Part shown: positions 9,155-18,444 of the stretch, one piece after another
Layout of the letters: each line of letters begins with the position of its first letter
Numbering within the stretch: position 1 is the first letter of the stretch
Origin: Desulfomonile tiedjei
Lineage (GTDB): Bacteria; Desulfobacterota; Desulfomonilia; Desulfomonilales; Desulfomonilaceae
NCBI GenBank assembly: GCA_016212925.1
Contig: JACRDF010000047.1
Location: 186,001-250,000 of the forward strand
DNA: 64,000 bases
Direction: 5' to 3'
Notes under the pieces: model-generated
What the model was told of the DNA's origin: nothing
Seen by the model: only the letters and a program-made list of their open reading frames with translations
Databases searched by the model: none
Position numbers and translations under genes: made by a program

Positions 9155-9234
9155 CTGAGGACTTGTGGTGATTGCCAAAACTGATGTTCGTTGGCCCCCG
9201 ACGGCCCTCCTGCCATTTCTGCTTTGCTCACCCC

Positions 9235-9310
9235 GTCGTTCCCGCGAAGGCGGGAACCCAGGGAATGCAGGGAAACGCTGGACTGGATTCCTGCTTCCGC
9301 AGGAATGACG
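9235..9310. repeat. Palindrome of the GTCRTTCCCGCGAAGGCGGGAA type
   Basis: The left arm GTCGTTCCCGCGAAGGCG and right arm CTGCTTCCGCAGGAATGAC form a long imperfect palindrome around a GGAATGCAGGG spacer. This is a very widespread intergenic palindrome type in environmental bacteria; it is the main content of the 490-nt gap. Confidence 0.8.
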
Positions 9311-9443
9311 GAATGGAGTTCCCCCGAAACGGACAAAAATTTGACAACTGCCATAAGGCATCTTCACCGTTTGAAAGCGAACTCAAATCAGGAGATTCGC
9401 AGGCTGTCACCGTGAGGCGGAAACAGGGAACAGGGGTTGGAGT

Positions 9444-9479
9444 CCGGGGAAGACCCTTCCAGAAAAAGGGCCTCCCCGG
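9444..9479. terminator. GC-rich hairpin after fdhB (hairpin-1 relative)
   Basis: A CCGGGGA...CCCTT / AAGGG...TCCCCGG stem lies 15 nt beyond the fdhB stop. It resembles hairpin 1 of the two-hairpin family but lacks the linker and second hairpin. It has no T-run on the minus strand, so terminator function is uncertain. Confidence 0.45.
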
Positions 9480-9494
9480 TCAAGCGCTCACCGA

Positions 9495-10142
9495 CTACTT
9501 GCCGGCCGCGAGTTTGAAGAATTTCTTCGGGTCGTCGGTGACAATGTAGATCACTCTCACATCGTCCGCGTTGATGGCCTGAGCTTTGGGAAAAGTCTTT
9601 TTCAGCTCTTCAACCCTCTTCTTGGCCGCGTCGAGGATTTTGTCCCGCTCCCCGAATACCATAGTGCCTGTAGGACAGGATTTCACGCATGCAGGTATCA
9701 TATCGTTGGTGATCCTGTCGAAGCACATGGTGCACTTGGACATGAGCTTTGTTTTCGGGTCCTGACGGGGAATGTTGTACGGGCACCCTTCAAGGGTAGC
9801 CTTGAAGTCAAGTTCCTTGGTTTTGGGGGTATAGAGGACCGCGCCGGTTTTCTCGTCCACTACGATCTCATCTTTTTCCGCCGCAGCCATGCACCCCGGT
9901 GAAAGACAGTGCCGGCACTGCTCGGTGAAGAAGTACCAGTATTGCTTACCGTCGCCGTTGGTACCCTCGGAGTACCGCACTATCTTGTAAGTGTCGAATG
10001 AGAGATCCAAGGGATTCTCATGTGTCCCGACCTGTTTGGTTTGCGTTCCGGGCAATTGATTCCATTGCTTGCACGCAACCTGACACCCTCGGCACGCCGT
10101 GCACTTGGAGGTGTCAACTAATATGGAATAACCTTCAGCCAT
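9495..10142 (-). CDS. fdhB: Formate dehydrogenase iron-sulfur subunit
   Basis: The 215-aa beta subunit of a two-subunit formate dehydrogenase, carrying electrons from the molybdenum or tungsten site to a periplasmic acceptor such as cytochrome c3. Four ferredoxin-type cysteine groups are visible: CTACRGCQVACKQW (residues 15-28), CRHCLSPGC near 76, CEYNI-like CPYNIPRQ near 120, and CTMCFDRI / CVKSCPTG near 137-156. There is no signal peptide, as expected for a subunit carried across the membrane with the Tat-bearing partner. No C-terminal membrane helix is present, unlike E. coli FdnH, so the enzyme is probably soluble. It starts ten bases after fdhA with a strong GGAGG site. Confidence 0.94.
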   Translation of the reverse strand: MAEGYSILVDTSKCTACRGCQVACKQWNQLPGTQTKQVGTHENPLDLSFDTYKIVRYSEGTNGDGKQYWYFFTEQCRHCLSPGCMAAAEKDEIVVDEKTGAVLYTPKTKELDFKATLEGCPYNIPRQDPKTKLMSKCTMCFDRITNDMIPACVKSCPTGTMVFGERDKILDAAKKRVEELKKTFPKAQAINADDVRVIYIVTDDPKKFFKLAAGK

Positions 10143-10152
10143 TTTGCACCTC

Positions 10153-13100
10153 CTATGCCTTTATCACGTTTACCATGAAGGCCTTGGACTCAGGGATCAT
10201 GGTGTTGGGGTCTCCCACGTTGGGCGTGAGCAGGTTGGCGCTTTCGCCGCCTTCTTTCGGGACCATCCACCCGAAACACCACGGCATACCGACTTGATGA
10301 ACCGTAAGTTGTCCAAGCTTGAAGGGCTTGAAGCGGGTTGTGACTATCGCGAAGCATTCTACTTCACCGCGCACCGACGAGACTTTGACTTTCTCGCCGT
10401 TCTTGATCCCGCGCAGCTTGGCGAGTTCTTCGCTCATTTCCACGAACATTTGAGGTTCGGCCTCTACCAGCCACGGCTGCCAGCGGGTCATGATCCCTGT
10501 CTGCCAGTGTTCCGTGACTCGGTAAGTTGTGGCCACAAATGGGAAGCGAGGATCGCAGGTGAGGTGCTTGTCCAGCTCGCCCTTGAAGATCTTGATGGTC
10601 GGGTTGACGAACTGGCTGGAAAAGGCGTTCTTTGGAACCGGACACTCCAGCGGCTCGTAATGTTCCGGGAACGGCCCGTCATTGAGCCCCGGTCCGAAGA
10701 TACGTCCGAAGCCTTCCGCTGTCATGATGAACGGGTATTTACCGGCCTTTTCATCGCTCAGCGGCGGCGCGGGCCCGTCGGGCACATCGCCGACCCACTT
10801 GCCGTCCTGCCACTTCAGCAGAGGACGCTTGGGGTCCCAGGGTTGGCCGTTCAGGTCAACCGACGCCCTATTGTAGATTATCCTCCTGTTAACGGGCCAT
10901 GCCCATGCCCACTGTGGAAAAAGTCCGAGTCCAGTAGGATCGTCTTTTTTCCTCCGAGCCATGTTGTTGCCGTCGGCATTATAGCTCTGGCTGTAAATCC
11001 AGTTGCCGCAGGATGTGCTCCCATCAGCCTGGAGCATCGGGAAGGCGGGAACGGGATCGCCCTTCTTGAACTCTTTGTCCGCCACTTTTGTGTCTTTCAA
11101 GAAGAAGCCGTTGATCTCCTTAGCCACTTTGTGGGGATCAAAGTGGCCCTTCGTGTCAACATAGTCCCACTTCAGGTTGAGTACCGGCTCAGGCGCTTTG
11201 CCGCCCTTTTTGTACATCTCACGGATCTTGTCCATAAGAAGGACCATGATGTCGCCGTCAGGCTTTGCGTCGCCGGGGGCATCTACGGCCTTGTAACGCC
11301 ACTGGGCCCATCTTCCGCTATTGCTGATACTTCCTTCTTTCTCCACCGAGGCTGCGCACGGGAGCATGAATACCTCGGTCTTGACGCTCTTTGGATCCAT
11401 TCCCGGGCCCTTCCAGAAGGAGCCGGTCTCGTTATCGAATATGTTTACGTTCACCAGCCAGTCCAACTTGGCCAAGGCTTGTCTGACTTTGTAGGCATTC
11501 GCGCCGCTGCAAGCCGGATTCTGGCCCCAGGCGAAAAATCCCTTGATGCCGCCCGAATACATAACATCAAATAGATTCAGCCAGGAGCAGTTCTGACCGG
11601 GCTCCAGCTTGGGCAGCCATGCGTAACCAAAATCGTTTTCCTTGGTGGCCTTGTCACCCCAGAAGGATTTCAAGAGGCTTGTCGCGTACTTAGGGAAATT
11701 GGACCACCAGTTTACCGACCGAGGATCTTTAGTGGCGGGAACAGGCTTGAAGTACTCCTCCAAAGTCTGCTGGGTGGCCAACGGCATCCTCAAGTAACCG
11801 GGGAGGATGTGAAACAGGAGGGCCTGGTCAGTGCTTCCCTGAACGTTGGATTCGCCGCGCAGAGCGTTTACGCCGCCTCCGGCGATGCCCATGTTGCCCA
11901 GCAGTAGCTGAATGATGGACATGGCCCGAATGTTCTGGACGCCGACCGTATGTTGGGTCCAGCCCATGGCGTACATAATGGTGCCCGCTTTGTCCTTGAC
12001 GCCGGTGGTTGAGTACAGCTCATAGACCGCAAGCAGGTCTTTCACCGGTGTTCCTGTAACTTCGGAAACTTTCTCGGGCGTGTAACGGGAGTAATGGGTT
12101 TTGAGAAGCTGAAAGACCGACCTCGGATTCTCGAGCTTCATGTCCCTTACAGGAATGCCATTGTCATCCTTCTTGAGCGCCCACAGGGACTTGTCGTACG
12201 ACCGGGCCTTTTCGTTGTACCCGGCGAAAAGCCCATCCTTGAAATCAAACTTGTCGTCAACGATGAGCGAAGCATTGGTATAGTTTATTACGTACTCGGG
12301 GAAGTACTTCTTGTTGTCGATGATGTACTTGATCATGCCTCCCAGGAACGCTATGTCCGTCCCGGAACGCAGGGGAGCGTACAGATCGGCTTTCGATGAG
12401 GTTTGGGTAAAACGGGGGTCGACCGAAATCAGTTTGCCGCCCTTATCTTTGGCCCTTTGCACCCATTTCATGGATATGGGATGGTTGGCGGCAGCGTTGC
12501 TGCCCATTATGAGGATAACATCACTGTTCTTGAGGTCGATCCAGTGATTGGTCATTGCGCCGCGCCCGAACGACTCTGCCAGAGCCGCAACAGTGGCGCT
12601 GTGTCATATCCGGGCCTGGTGCTCGATGTAAACAAGCCCCAGCGCCCTCATCATTGCTTGAAGCGGCCAGCATTCCTCGTTGTCCAGGGCCGCGCTCCCG
12701 ACGTGGGCTATGGCTTCGAGACGATTAACCACCTGGCCTTTGTCGTTCTTCTCGATGAAATAGGCGTCTCTGGTGGCCTTAACTCTCTTTGCGATTTCAG
12801 TCAGAGCCCAATCCCAGGACTTTTCCTGCCACTTGTCGCTGTTCGGCGCCCTGTAAAGCACCTTCTTGAAGCGGTTGGGGTTGTCTGCGGTGGTTTGAAA
12901 AACCGACGCGCCTTTGGCGCACAATGAGCCTTCATTGGTCGGGTGGTCCGGATCGCCTTCGATGTTTATGATCTTCTTGGCTTTTGTGTCGGTGCTACAG
13001 AGTAGTCCGCAGCCGACAGCGCAGTACGGGCAGATCGACGTAGTTTGCTTGGCGGTCTTCATCTTATCCATCTTCAGTTCCGCGGCATAGGCCTTTACTG

Positions 13101-13188
13101 GTCCCATGTCGATTCCCAGAGATGAAAGCGCCAAGCCCGCTCCGACGGCGCCAGAGATCACAAGGAACTCTCGGCGTGTCACACTCAT
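10153..13188 (-). CDS. fdhA: Formate dehydrogenase catalytic subunit, selenocysteine-containing, Tat-exported
   Basis: A 1011-residue Mo/W-bis-MGD enzyme oxidising formate to CO2. The gene is interrupted by TGA at 12604-12606 (residue 195), placed exactly where formate dehydrogenases have Sec or Cys: ARI-U-HSATVAALAESFGRGAMTNH. The two halves are in the same frame and both are well conserved, so the codon is selenocysteine, not a lesion. The N-terminus has a twin-arginine signal (TRREFLVISG), then a 4Fe-4S site with C53, C56, C60 and C90. The C-terminal region ends in a molybdopterin-dinucleotide-binding domain. No cytochrome subunit follows; the pair resembles soluble periplasmic Desulfovibrio-type enzymes. 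AAAGGAG precedes the ATG. Confidence 0.95.
12557..12599 (-). promoter_or_regulatory. Candidate bacterial SECIS hairpin after fdhA UGA
   Basis: Directly 3' of the UGA on the coding strand, an outer GCGCC/GGCGC stem encloses an inner GGCUCU/AGAGUC hairpin. Bacterial SelB-binding hairpins lie at this position. The pairing was drawn by eye and the apical loop does not exactly match the E. coli fdhF loop. Confidence 0.4.
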
Positions 13189-13613
13189 GGCGTGCTCTCC
13201 TTTCTAGTAAAATGGGAAGTCATTTCTGAACCGGGCAAGAAACCTCGAGTCTATATATGAAGTGGGTTGACCCCAGACTTTGAGAAACACCAATACATTG
13301 CTCCCGGAGAAGGGCTCCGCAAGGACCTCTCCCCAAGGGCGAACATCAGGCGGCTATGTAGTTGTGATGGGAAACGGAAACTGCACCTATTACACTCTGC
13401 AAGGGACATATTAATTTAAGGGATAATATAGCGTCAATGCTGAATTCTCAGGTAGGAATTGTAACATGCTGATTAAATAAGGGATGATCTATCGAGGCGG
13501 CTCTCTGAGGTCATGTCAAACGAGACGTAACCACCTTTTTTCGGTCATGGTTTTGGTAGGAATTCAGCGCGAAACGGATTCCCCGCGCGGCGCGGGTAAA
13601 TCAACCGCTTTAT

Positions 13614-13716
13614 TATAGCACTTCTCGAAAGTTATGGCAGATTGAACGGTGGGTGCCACTGCTGGCTTGTCCAGCAGTGCGATTCTATTCGGAAAAAACT
13701 TTTGAGAATCGCTGTA
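13614..13716. mobile_element. MITE-like element A (TATAG...CTCGAAAGT ends)
   Basis: Imperfect 19-bp terminal inverted repeats (13614-13632 and 13698-13716, about 15 of 19 matching) bound a 103-bp unit that carries a half REP unit (GTGCCACTG... at 13653-13679). Relatives lie at 18663-18873 and 58194-58296. The rest of the 550-nt fdhA/cupin gap shows nothing recognisable. Confidence 0.65.
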
Positions 13717-13731
13717 CCCGTTGTCAACGCC

Positions 13732-14079
13732 TCATTCCTCGCCCTTGAAGACAACCAGCAGCATTTTGAAGCGCTTCGCAGCGTGCAGCGCATGGGGCAC
13801 ATTTGCAGGCATGGCCACGACCTCGCCCGAGCCGACCACCATTTCCGTGCCGCCGATGTTTATCAACGCCTCTCCGTCCAGCACCTGCACGAATGCATCC
13901 CCTGCGGCTGTGTGAGTGCTAAGACCTTCTCCTTCAGCGAAAGCGAAAAGGGTCAGGCTGAACGTCTTGGCTTGAGCAAATGTGCGGCTTACAACACGGC
14001 CTTCCTGGTAATCGACCATGTCCACCAGAACTTGCGGCGCGGCAAATTCGATATTCTTGATGAAACGGCCTTGATGCAT
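13732..14079 (-). CDS. Cupin-domain protein
   Basis: A single-domain small cupin of 115 aa. The first cupin motif is recognisable around LSTHTAAGDAFVQVLDGEALINIGG and the second around VVAMPANVPHALHAAKRFKMLLV, with histidines and a glutamate position suited to metal binding. An in-frame GTG nine bases upstream is possible, but the ATG at 14079 has the better spaced GGAAGG site. Such proteins are often small sensors or isomerases with unknown ligands. It lies alone between repeat-rich gaps, with its stop 15 bases from MITE-like element A. Confidence 0.83.
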   Translation of the reverse strand: MHQGRFIKNIEFAAPQVLVDMVDYQEGRVVSRTFAQAKTFSLTLFAFAEGEGLSTHTAAGDAFVQVLDGEALINIGGTEMVVGSGEVVAMPANVPHALHAAKRFKMLLVVFKGEE

Positions 14080-14240
14080 CTCCTTCACCTTCCTTCAACA
14101 AATTGGACGAATCCGGTCTAGGAAAAATCGTTCTCACAAGGTTTCTTATATCGCGATGCCAAAAATAATGTCCCATTTTCTACGAAAGACCCCGCGTCTG
14201 TCGGTAATGTGCCACGGTTGGGAGAATTTCTCTTCATCGG

Positions 14241-14309
<69 letters not shown>

Positions 14310-14488
14310 AAGCAATAATGTCACGCCTAGCATGCTGAACGAAAAAGGACGAAATTTTCGACAATAGGTATAATCATCGCGACAAACAGGCGCAATGGCG
14401 CTTGATGTGATATTATCTCGTAAGCCTTATTGATAAGGATTTCGACCCAATTTGGAAAACACCTTCCGACGAAACGGAGAACGACCCG

Positions 14489-14830
14489 ATGGTAAGAGCC
14501 AAAGTCTGGTTCAGGTGCGCTGCCATGCACGACCCTGTGATGCCGATACTGGTTAGCCCCGCCGTGATCGGATGGAAGGGACGCAACAGAGTGATCGACC
14601 TGACGATCGAGCGTGAATTCACCGGAGCGGAACTGGTGAAGCGGATGAAAGGATGGATCACAATAGATCCGAAGCGGGCCATCAGCTTATTTGAAACCTA
14701 CGGCCGCCTGAAATGCTTTGACAATGGGGAACTGGTGGTCGAAGTCGAGGACGAAGAAGCTCTGGAAGCCCTGAAAAAAGACCTGGCCGCGAATTTCGGC
14801 GATCAATGCGATGTGGAACGCATCGGATAA
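14489..14830 (+). CDS. Hypothetical small protein
   Basis: A 113-aa protein I do not recognise. The ATG is preceded by GGAG nine bases upstream. The C-terminal half is acidic and helical (LVVEVEDEEALEALKKDLAANFG), which looks like genuine coding composition. The N-terminal half is basic and mixed, with no signal peptide. It stands alone between a REP hairpin and the RAYT region. A reverse-strand reading overlaps it, but its composition is poorer. Confidence 0.5.
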   Translation: MVRAKVWFRCAAMHDPVMPILVSPAVIGWKGRNRVIDLTIEREFTGAELVKRMKGWITIDPKRAISLFETYGRLKCFDNGELVVEVEDEEALEALKKDLAANFGDQCDVERIG

Positions 14831-14875
14831 CGGATGGCTTTTAATGAATGAAATCGGGGTGGTTTCTGCAAAGAT

Positions 14876-14939
14876 GGGGTCACTGAGCCGCTCCGTCCAA
14901 GGTGATCTCTATAGATGAGTCAATGGCAGACGTGACCCC
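14876..14939. repeat. Mini-element with RAYT-like ends
   Basis: A 64-bp unit bounded by GGGGTCAC and GTGACCCC. Its right end (14915-14939) matches the right terminal repeat of the transposase gene at 16159-16183 at most positions. It may be a non-autonomous relic of the same element. Confidence 0.55.
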
Positions 14940-14946
14940 TTTTAAA

Positions 14947-15141
14947 GTTGGAGGCCTGTAGTAGTTGCCGGGGACTTTGACCTTGTTGCGAGCACCGTTT
15001 CCAAGGGATTGGTAGGGTCCAGAGCCTGCCCCGGACCGCGATCCGGGGTCCCTGCCGGACCGAACTGATTGATTTATCTTCGCATGGTCCACCGGCACGG
15101 AGGCCGGTGGCTACCAAATGCAAAAGGACTCCGCGGATTCG
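14947..15141 (+). repeat. 195-bp direct repeat, copy X
   Basis: Nearly the same sequence occurs at 18445-18639 in the same orientation. It contains two internal palindromes (CCCCGGACCGCGATCCGGGG and a CCACCGGCA...GCCGGTGG pair). No reading frame is kept between copies. It abuts the left end of the transposase element. Confidence 0.85.
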
Positions 15142-15147
15142 CGTTGA

Positions 15148-16183
15148 GGGGTCACGTCTGCTCTTGGCTCATGCTGAGCTGTCGCTCGATGGCTTTCACT
15201 CGTCCTTTCAGCCTCTTGTCGGCCTTCATCGCATTCTCGACGCGAGAAACTACGCTGCTCACGCTACTATAGTTGCGCAGCCTAAAGGCTTTCCCTATGA
15301 TCGCCAAGGTCTCGCCGGTAAGACGTCGGGCAAGATAGATGGCTACGTTTCTGGCTTGGTTGTTCACCCCCCTACGACTCGACAACAGCCGGCTGGGCCG
15401 TACTTCATAGTTCGCACATACGGCCTTTTTTATGGCGTCCAAACCTGGAGCCAGCCACCGCGACTCTGGGGTCTCCTGAGGATCTCTAAGGTTGTGAAAC
15501 TTCGCCTTCACCCAGTCAATAAAGCCCTCTGATCCCAGGATGGATGGAAGATTTTTTCGAGAAAACAGACCCGTGAGTTTATCCGATTCCGCTTCTGCCA
15601 TGAACTCCCGGTACGCCGCGGCCTGCTTGGCCTTGTCCTCACAAAGCATGGGGAGGACAAACTCACGGTGCAGCCAATCCCACTTGCGTGAGCCAAAGAG
15701 ATAAGCCTTGTGGCTACTCCAGGCGTATCTGTCCAGCCTGCTTACCAGGTCCGCGCGCAATGGGTTGCGATGGATGTATCGGAGCAATGGCAATAAATAG
15801 CTGTCCGCTTCCACCAGGATGGCCTTGTACCGTCCTCGGAACAGAGGGCCGTCGCATTTGTGGGACCGATTGAACCGCTGAGTGTGCACTCCATCCACAT
15901 GTCTCATGAACCGCGAAAGACCGGCGCCAGGGGTCTGGACCAACAGGTGGTAATGGCTCGGCATCAGGCAGAACCCCGCAATCCGAACATTCCACATCGC
16001 GGAGCCCTGCCGCAGAAGTTCCACGAAGCGCAGATAATCCTCCTGATCGCAGAAGATCTCTTCGTGGCGTCTGCCTCTGTTCATGATATGGTACCACGCG
16101 TCCGGGTACTCAATGCGTAAAGGTCGTGACATAGCCGAACCATATCATCAGCCGGCAAATGAGTCAAGGGCAGACTTGACCCC
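15148..16183 (-). mobile_element. RAYT element with 25-bp terminal inverted repeats
   Basis: The ends 15148-15172 (GGGGTCACGTCTGCTCTTGG...) and 16159-16183 (its complement, 22 of 25 matching) enclose a single transposase gene. The left repeat includes the transposase stop codon. Further copies of the end sequence are at 14915-14939, 44466-44490 and, degenerate, near 44877-44898. Confidence 0.75.
15152..16132 (-). CDS. REP-associated tyrosine transposase (Y1/IS200-like) with DnaA-like C-terminal domain
   Basis: A 326-aa protein beginning SRPLRIEYPDAWYHIMNRG, the hallmark N-terminus of RAYT-type Y1 transposases. The HUH metal site is PSHYHLLVQT near residue 57, and the helix with the catalytic tyrosine follows in LLPLLRYIHRNPLRADLV. 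These enzymes nick single-stranded DNA at REP hairpins. After about residue 230 the protein continues into a second domain, NVAIYLARRLTGETLAIIGKAF... then SVSSVVSRVE, which matches the DnaA C-terminal helix-turn-helix that binds DnaA boxes. The fusion could give sequence-specific binding or link transposition to replication. The REP hairpins nearby are plausible substrates, but this is inferred. Confidence 0.9.
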   Translation of the reverse strand: MSRPLRIEYPDAWYHIMNRGRRHEEIFCDQEDYLRFVELLRQGSAMWNVRIAGFCLMPSHYHLLVQTPGAGLSRFMRHVDGVHTQRFNRSHKCDGPLFRGRYKAILVEADSYLLPLLRYIHRNPLRADLVSRLDRYAWSSHKAYLFGSRKWDWLHREFVLPMLCEDKAKQAAAYREFMAEAESDKLTGLFSRKNLPSILGSEGFIDWVKAKFHNLRDPQETPESRWLAPGLDAIKKAVCANYEVRPSRLLSSRRGVNNQARNVAIYLARRLTGETLAIIGKAFRLRNYSSVSSVVSRVENAMKADKRLKGRVKAIERQLSMSQEQT

Positions 16184-16234
16184 ATTTGATTGTATGTCCC
16201 TGCTTTGGAGGGTCAGAAAATATGCTGAGCGGCC

Positions 16235-17146
16235 TCATGAGTCCGCAGGTTTTGATCGCTCCTGGGGTGGCAGCGAAGGACAGTACCTCTCATCTATTTC
16301 TATCAGTCCGCGGCATTTGGCACGTAGCCAAAGACTAAAAGCAAGCGTGAAAGGAACGCAGGTGATAAGAGCCATGAGAGCTGGCAACCATCGGCTGCCC
16401 GTCGTAAGCCAAGTGTATTTGGCAACCGAAAAGGCAGTAAAAGCCATCACAGGTATCCCTAGTCTCAGCCAAAGCGACATCCCCCTACGTATCCTTGCAT
16501 ACTCTTTGGCTGACGGGACAATGTATCCGCGGTGACTGGAGTCCCAGAAACTCTTCCAAGGAAAGAACAACTTTCGACCTTCTTCAGAAGCATATAATTG
16601 CCCGTCGATAGCGCGATCGATGTAATCCTTGCCCGTGGTCCTTTTCGATTTACAGGCTGCGCATTCGCAATCGACATTCCAGGACATTTTGACTTGCGAT
16701 TCCGGCAATCTCATTTCCGATATAATTCTTTTGACCAGTCCTGGGTCCTCGAGAATGCACTTGTCCGCTTGCACTCTGTAAATACCCTCTTGAGTGCTGA
16801 AGACTACCCGCCCTCGTGGAAAGTGGTAAGCATTGTATTTCTTAAGCTGAGGGAAGCATGGGAGCAGACCTTCCTCCCAATACTCAGGATATTCTTTGTC
16901 ATAGATTTTGACATACTCCGACCTATCGGCTCGTGCTGTGGGGACGCCTTCCCAGTATAATTGCCCGGCCACAAAGTAGAATAAACCCACACAAGGGCCG
17001 GATTTTTTGGACTGATTCAATTCCCGAGACTCACCTGGAGGCGAGGGGGTGCCATTATGGTCCTCACTCTTCATCACGGGTTCCTCCGGAGCTTTTTCTA
17101 GATCCAGATTTAACACAACAGCGCCCACCTCTTTTCCTGCTCCCAT
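16235..17146 (-). CDS. Hypothetical membrane protein coupled to ankyrin lipoprotein
   Basis: A 303-aa protein of unknown function. The ATG at 17146 overlaps the stop of the ankyrin gene (TGATG), with GGAG upstream, so I prefer it over an in-frame ATG five codons earlier. The N-terminal ~190 residues are soluble, with aromatic-rich stretches (GLFYFVAGQLYWEGVP) and a cysteine cluster CECAACKSKRT. Two hydrophobic segments near the C-terminus (LGIPVMAFTAFSVAKY and LPALMALITCVPFTLAFSL) anchor it in the membrane, followed by a polar tail. Coupling suggests that the two products act together. Confidence 0.75.
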   Translation of the reverse strand: MGAGKEVGAVVLNLDLEKAPEEPVMKSEDHNGTPSPPGESRELNQSKKSGPCVGLFYFVAGQLYWEGVPTARADRSEYVKIYDKEYPEYWEEGLLPCFPQLKKYNAYHFPRGRVVFSTQEGIYRVQADKCILEDPGLVKRIISEMRLPESQVKMSWNVDCECAACKSKRTTGKDYIDRAIDGQLYASEEGRKLFFPWKSFWDSSHRGYIVPSAKEYARIRRGMSLWLRLGIPVMAFTAFSVAKYTWLTTGSRWLPALMALITCVPFTLAFSLWLRAKCRGLIEIDERYCPSLPPQERSKPADS

Positions 17147-17829
17147 CACTGCGCTCCGCACGACTTCAAGTATTCAAGCACTTCGGCTTGACCGTCCATT
17201 TCGGCTAGCCTTAGAGCTGTCACGCCAAACATGACCGTTATGTTGCATTCGGCGCCATTTTCGACAAGCGCCTTGATGACTTCGAGATGGCCTCCCCCGC
17301 CAATGGCGCCTACCAAAGCCGTAGCGCCATCTTTTCTCTTGGCGTTCACATCTGCCCCCTTTTCGAGGAGCAGTCGCGTCTCCTCCAGGTAACCGCTATT
17401 GGCTGCCAACATCAGGGCCGTGACACCCTCTTCGTTGGCCGCGTTGATGTCTGCGCCTTTTTCGATCAGAAGCTCAAGTACCTGCCTCCTACCCATTCCA
17501 GCAGCAGCCATTAAGCTTGTCACGCCGGCCTTGTTCCTGGCATTGAGGTCGGCACCTTTCTCCGTTAGCAACTTCACGATATCCAGGCTGCCCTTCTCAG
17601 CAGCGTACATTAGAGGAGTCTCACCATTCTTTCCCCTGACGTTAACATCGACCCCTCTTTTCAGGAGAGATCTGATCAGCAAGAGGTCCTCATTCGCCGC
17701 TGCGGTCAAGAGTTGCTCGTTCCCGACAGGCCCCGTGTCCCTTGAGCACCCAAGCCACGGCACCAGCGCCAAGACCAAAACCACAGCCAACCACAGCTTT
17801 GTGATCAAGGGAATGCGTCGAGTTTTCAT
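17146..17829 (-). CDS. Ankyrin-repeat lipoprotein
   Basis: A 227-aa exported protein. The ATG at 17829 has GGAG seven bases upstream and opens a signal peptide ending in a lipobox (VPWLGC), so the mature protein is lipid-anchored. About six ankyrin repeats fill the rest (for example NGETPLMYAAEKGSLDIVKLL and EGVTALMLAANSGYLEETRLL). Ankyrin stacks bind partner proteins, and the periplasmic or outer-membrane location distinguishes this copy from the cytoplasmic ankyrin proteins at 26-30 kb. The stop overlaps the start of the next gene. Confidence 0.9.
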   Translation of the reverse strand: MKTRRIPLITKLWLAVVLVLALVPWLGCSRDTGPVGNEQLLTAAANEDLLLIRSLLKRGVDVNVRGKNGETPLMYAAEKGSLDIVKLLTEKGADLNARNKAGVTSLMAAAGMGRRQVLELLIEKGADINAANEEGVTALMLAANSGYLEETRLLLEKGADVNAKRKDGATALVGAIGGGGHLEVIKALVENGAECNITVMFGVTALRLAEMDGQAEVLEYLKSCGAQ

Positions 17830-17867
17830 AAAAATCTCCGGTTCATGCTGCAAGAGCGTTGGAATTT

Positions 17868-17946
17868 ACCGCGGAGAGCGCGGAGGACGCTGAGACAAAG
17901 AAGAAAAAATGAATTTATCTGTGATCTCTGTGGTCTCTGCGGTGAA
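17868..17946. repeat. ACCGCGGAGA...TCTCTGCGGTGA palindrome
   Basis: The ends ACCGCGGAGAGCGCGGAG and CTGTGGTCTCTGCGGTGA form an imperfect inverted repeat. This is a common intergenic palindrome type; others are at 37779 and within 37930-38195. Between 17947 and 18407 I see no gene or motif. Confidence 0.7.
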
Positions 17947-18407
17947 CAGGCTTTTCCCCCGCTCTGTTCCCGATCCTGGTATGCTCTGAAAAATCCTCGT
18001 ATCCCATAACGATAACAACTCCTCCCGAAGTAGTGCCGACCCCAAATAGCAGTGCTAAATCAGTTAAGATTACGCAGTAATTATTAGGAAAGCCGCTGTG
18101 ACCGCTGGCTCCCCGGTCCCCCGGCAAAGTCATGGGATAAAAGAAAGAGGTTGCCTTAGAGGCGCCTCATGGAGATCTGCATCCATTATGCAAAATACCG
18201 CCCGCGTCTCAAGAAAAAACACACTTCGAGATTAAGCTCTTGGTTAAGGGCTGGGGAAAAATCAAGGAAGGCCGGGAAAACAGACCTGGCCCATGACCCA
18301 AAACGTCATACCGATTTGCAATGAGACTCGGAACACGCTGCGAAGAGGCACGGACCTGCTCGGGCCGGTCCGTGGCATCCAACGCCGGCGTGAAGTTGAA
18401 ATATTGG

Positions 18408-18436
18408 GTGCCACTGACCTGGAAACCAGGTCAGTG
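18408..18436. repeat. GTGCCACTG REP hairpin, short variant
   Basis: GTGCCACTGACCTGG / CCAGGTCAGTG, the same variant as 9126. It directly precedes the 195-bp repeat copy Y. Confidence 0.75.
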
Positions 18437-18444
18437 CCGGCCGA

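Noticed and set aside
10144-11574. A 476-codon open frame on the plus strand
   Set aside because: It is the reverse-strand shadow of fdhA; its translation has no recognisable motif and the minus-strand gene is certain.
12555-12606. Apparent stop codon splitting fdhA into two genes (possible pseudogene)
   Set aside because: The TGA is exactly at the conserved Sec/Cys position, the frame continues with strong conservation, and there is no other damage; selenocysteine is the better reading.
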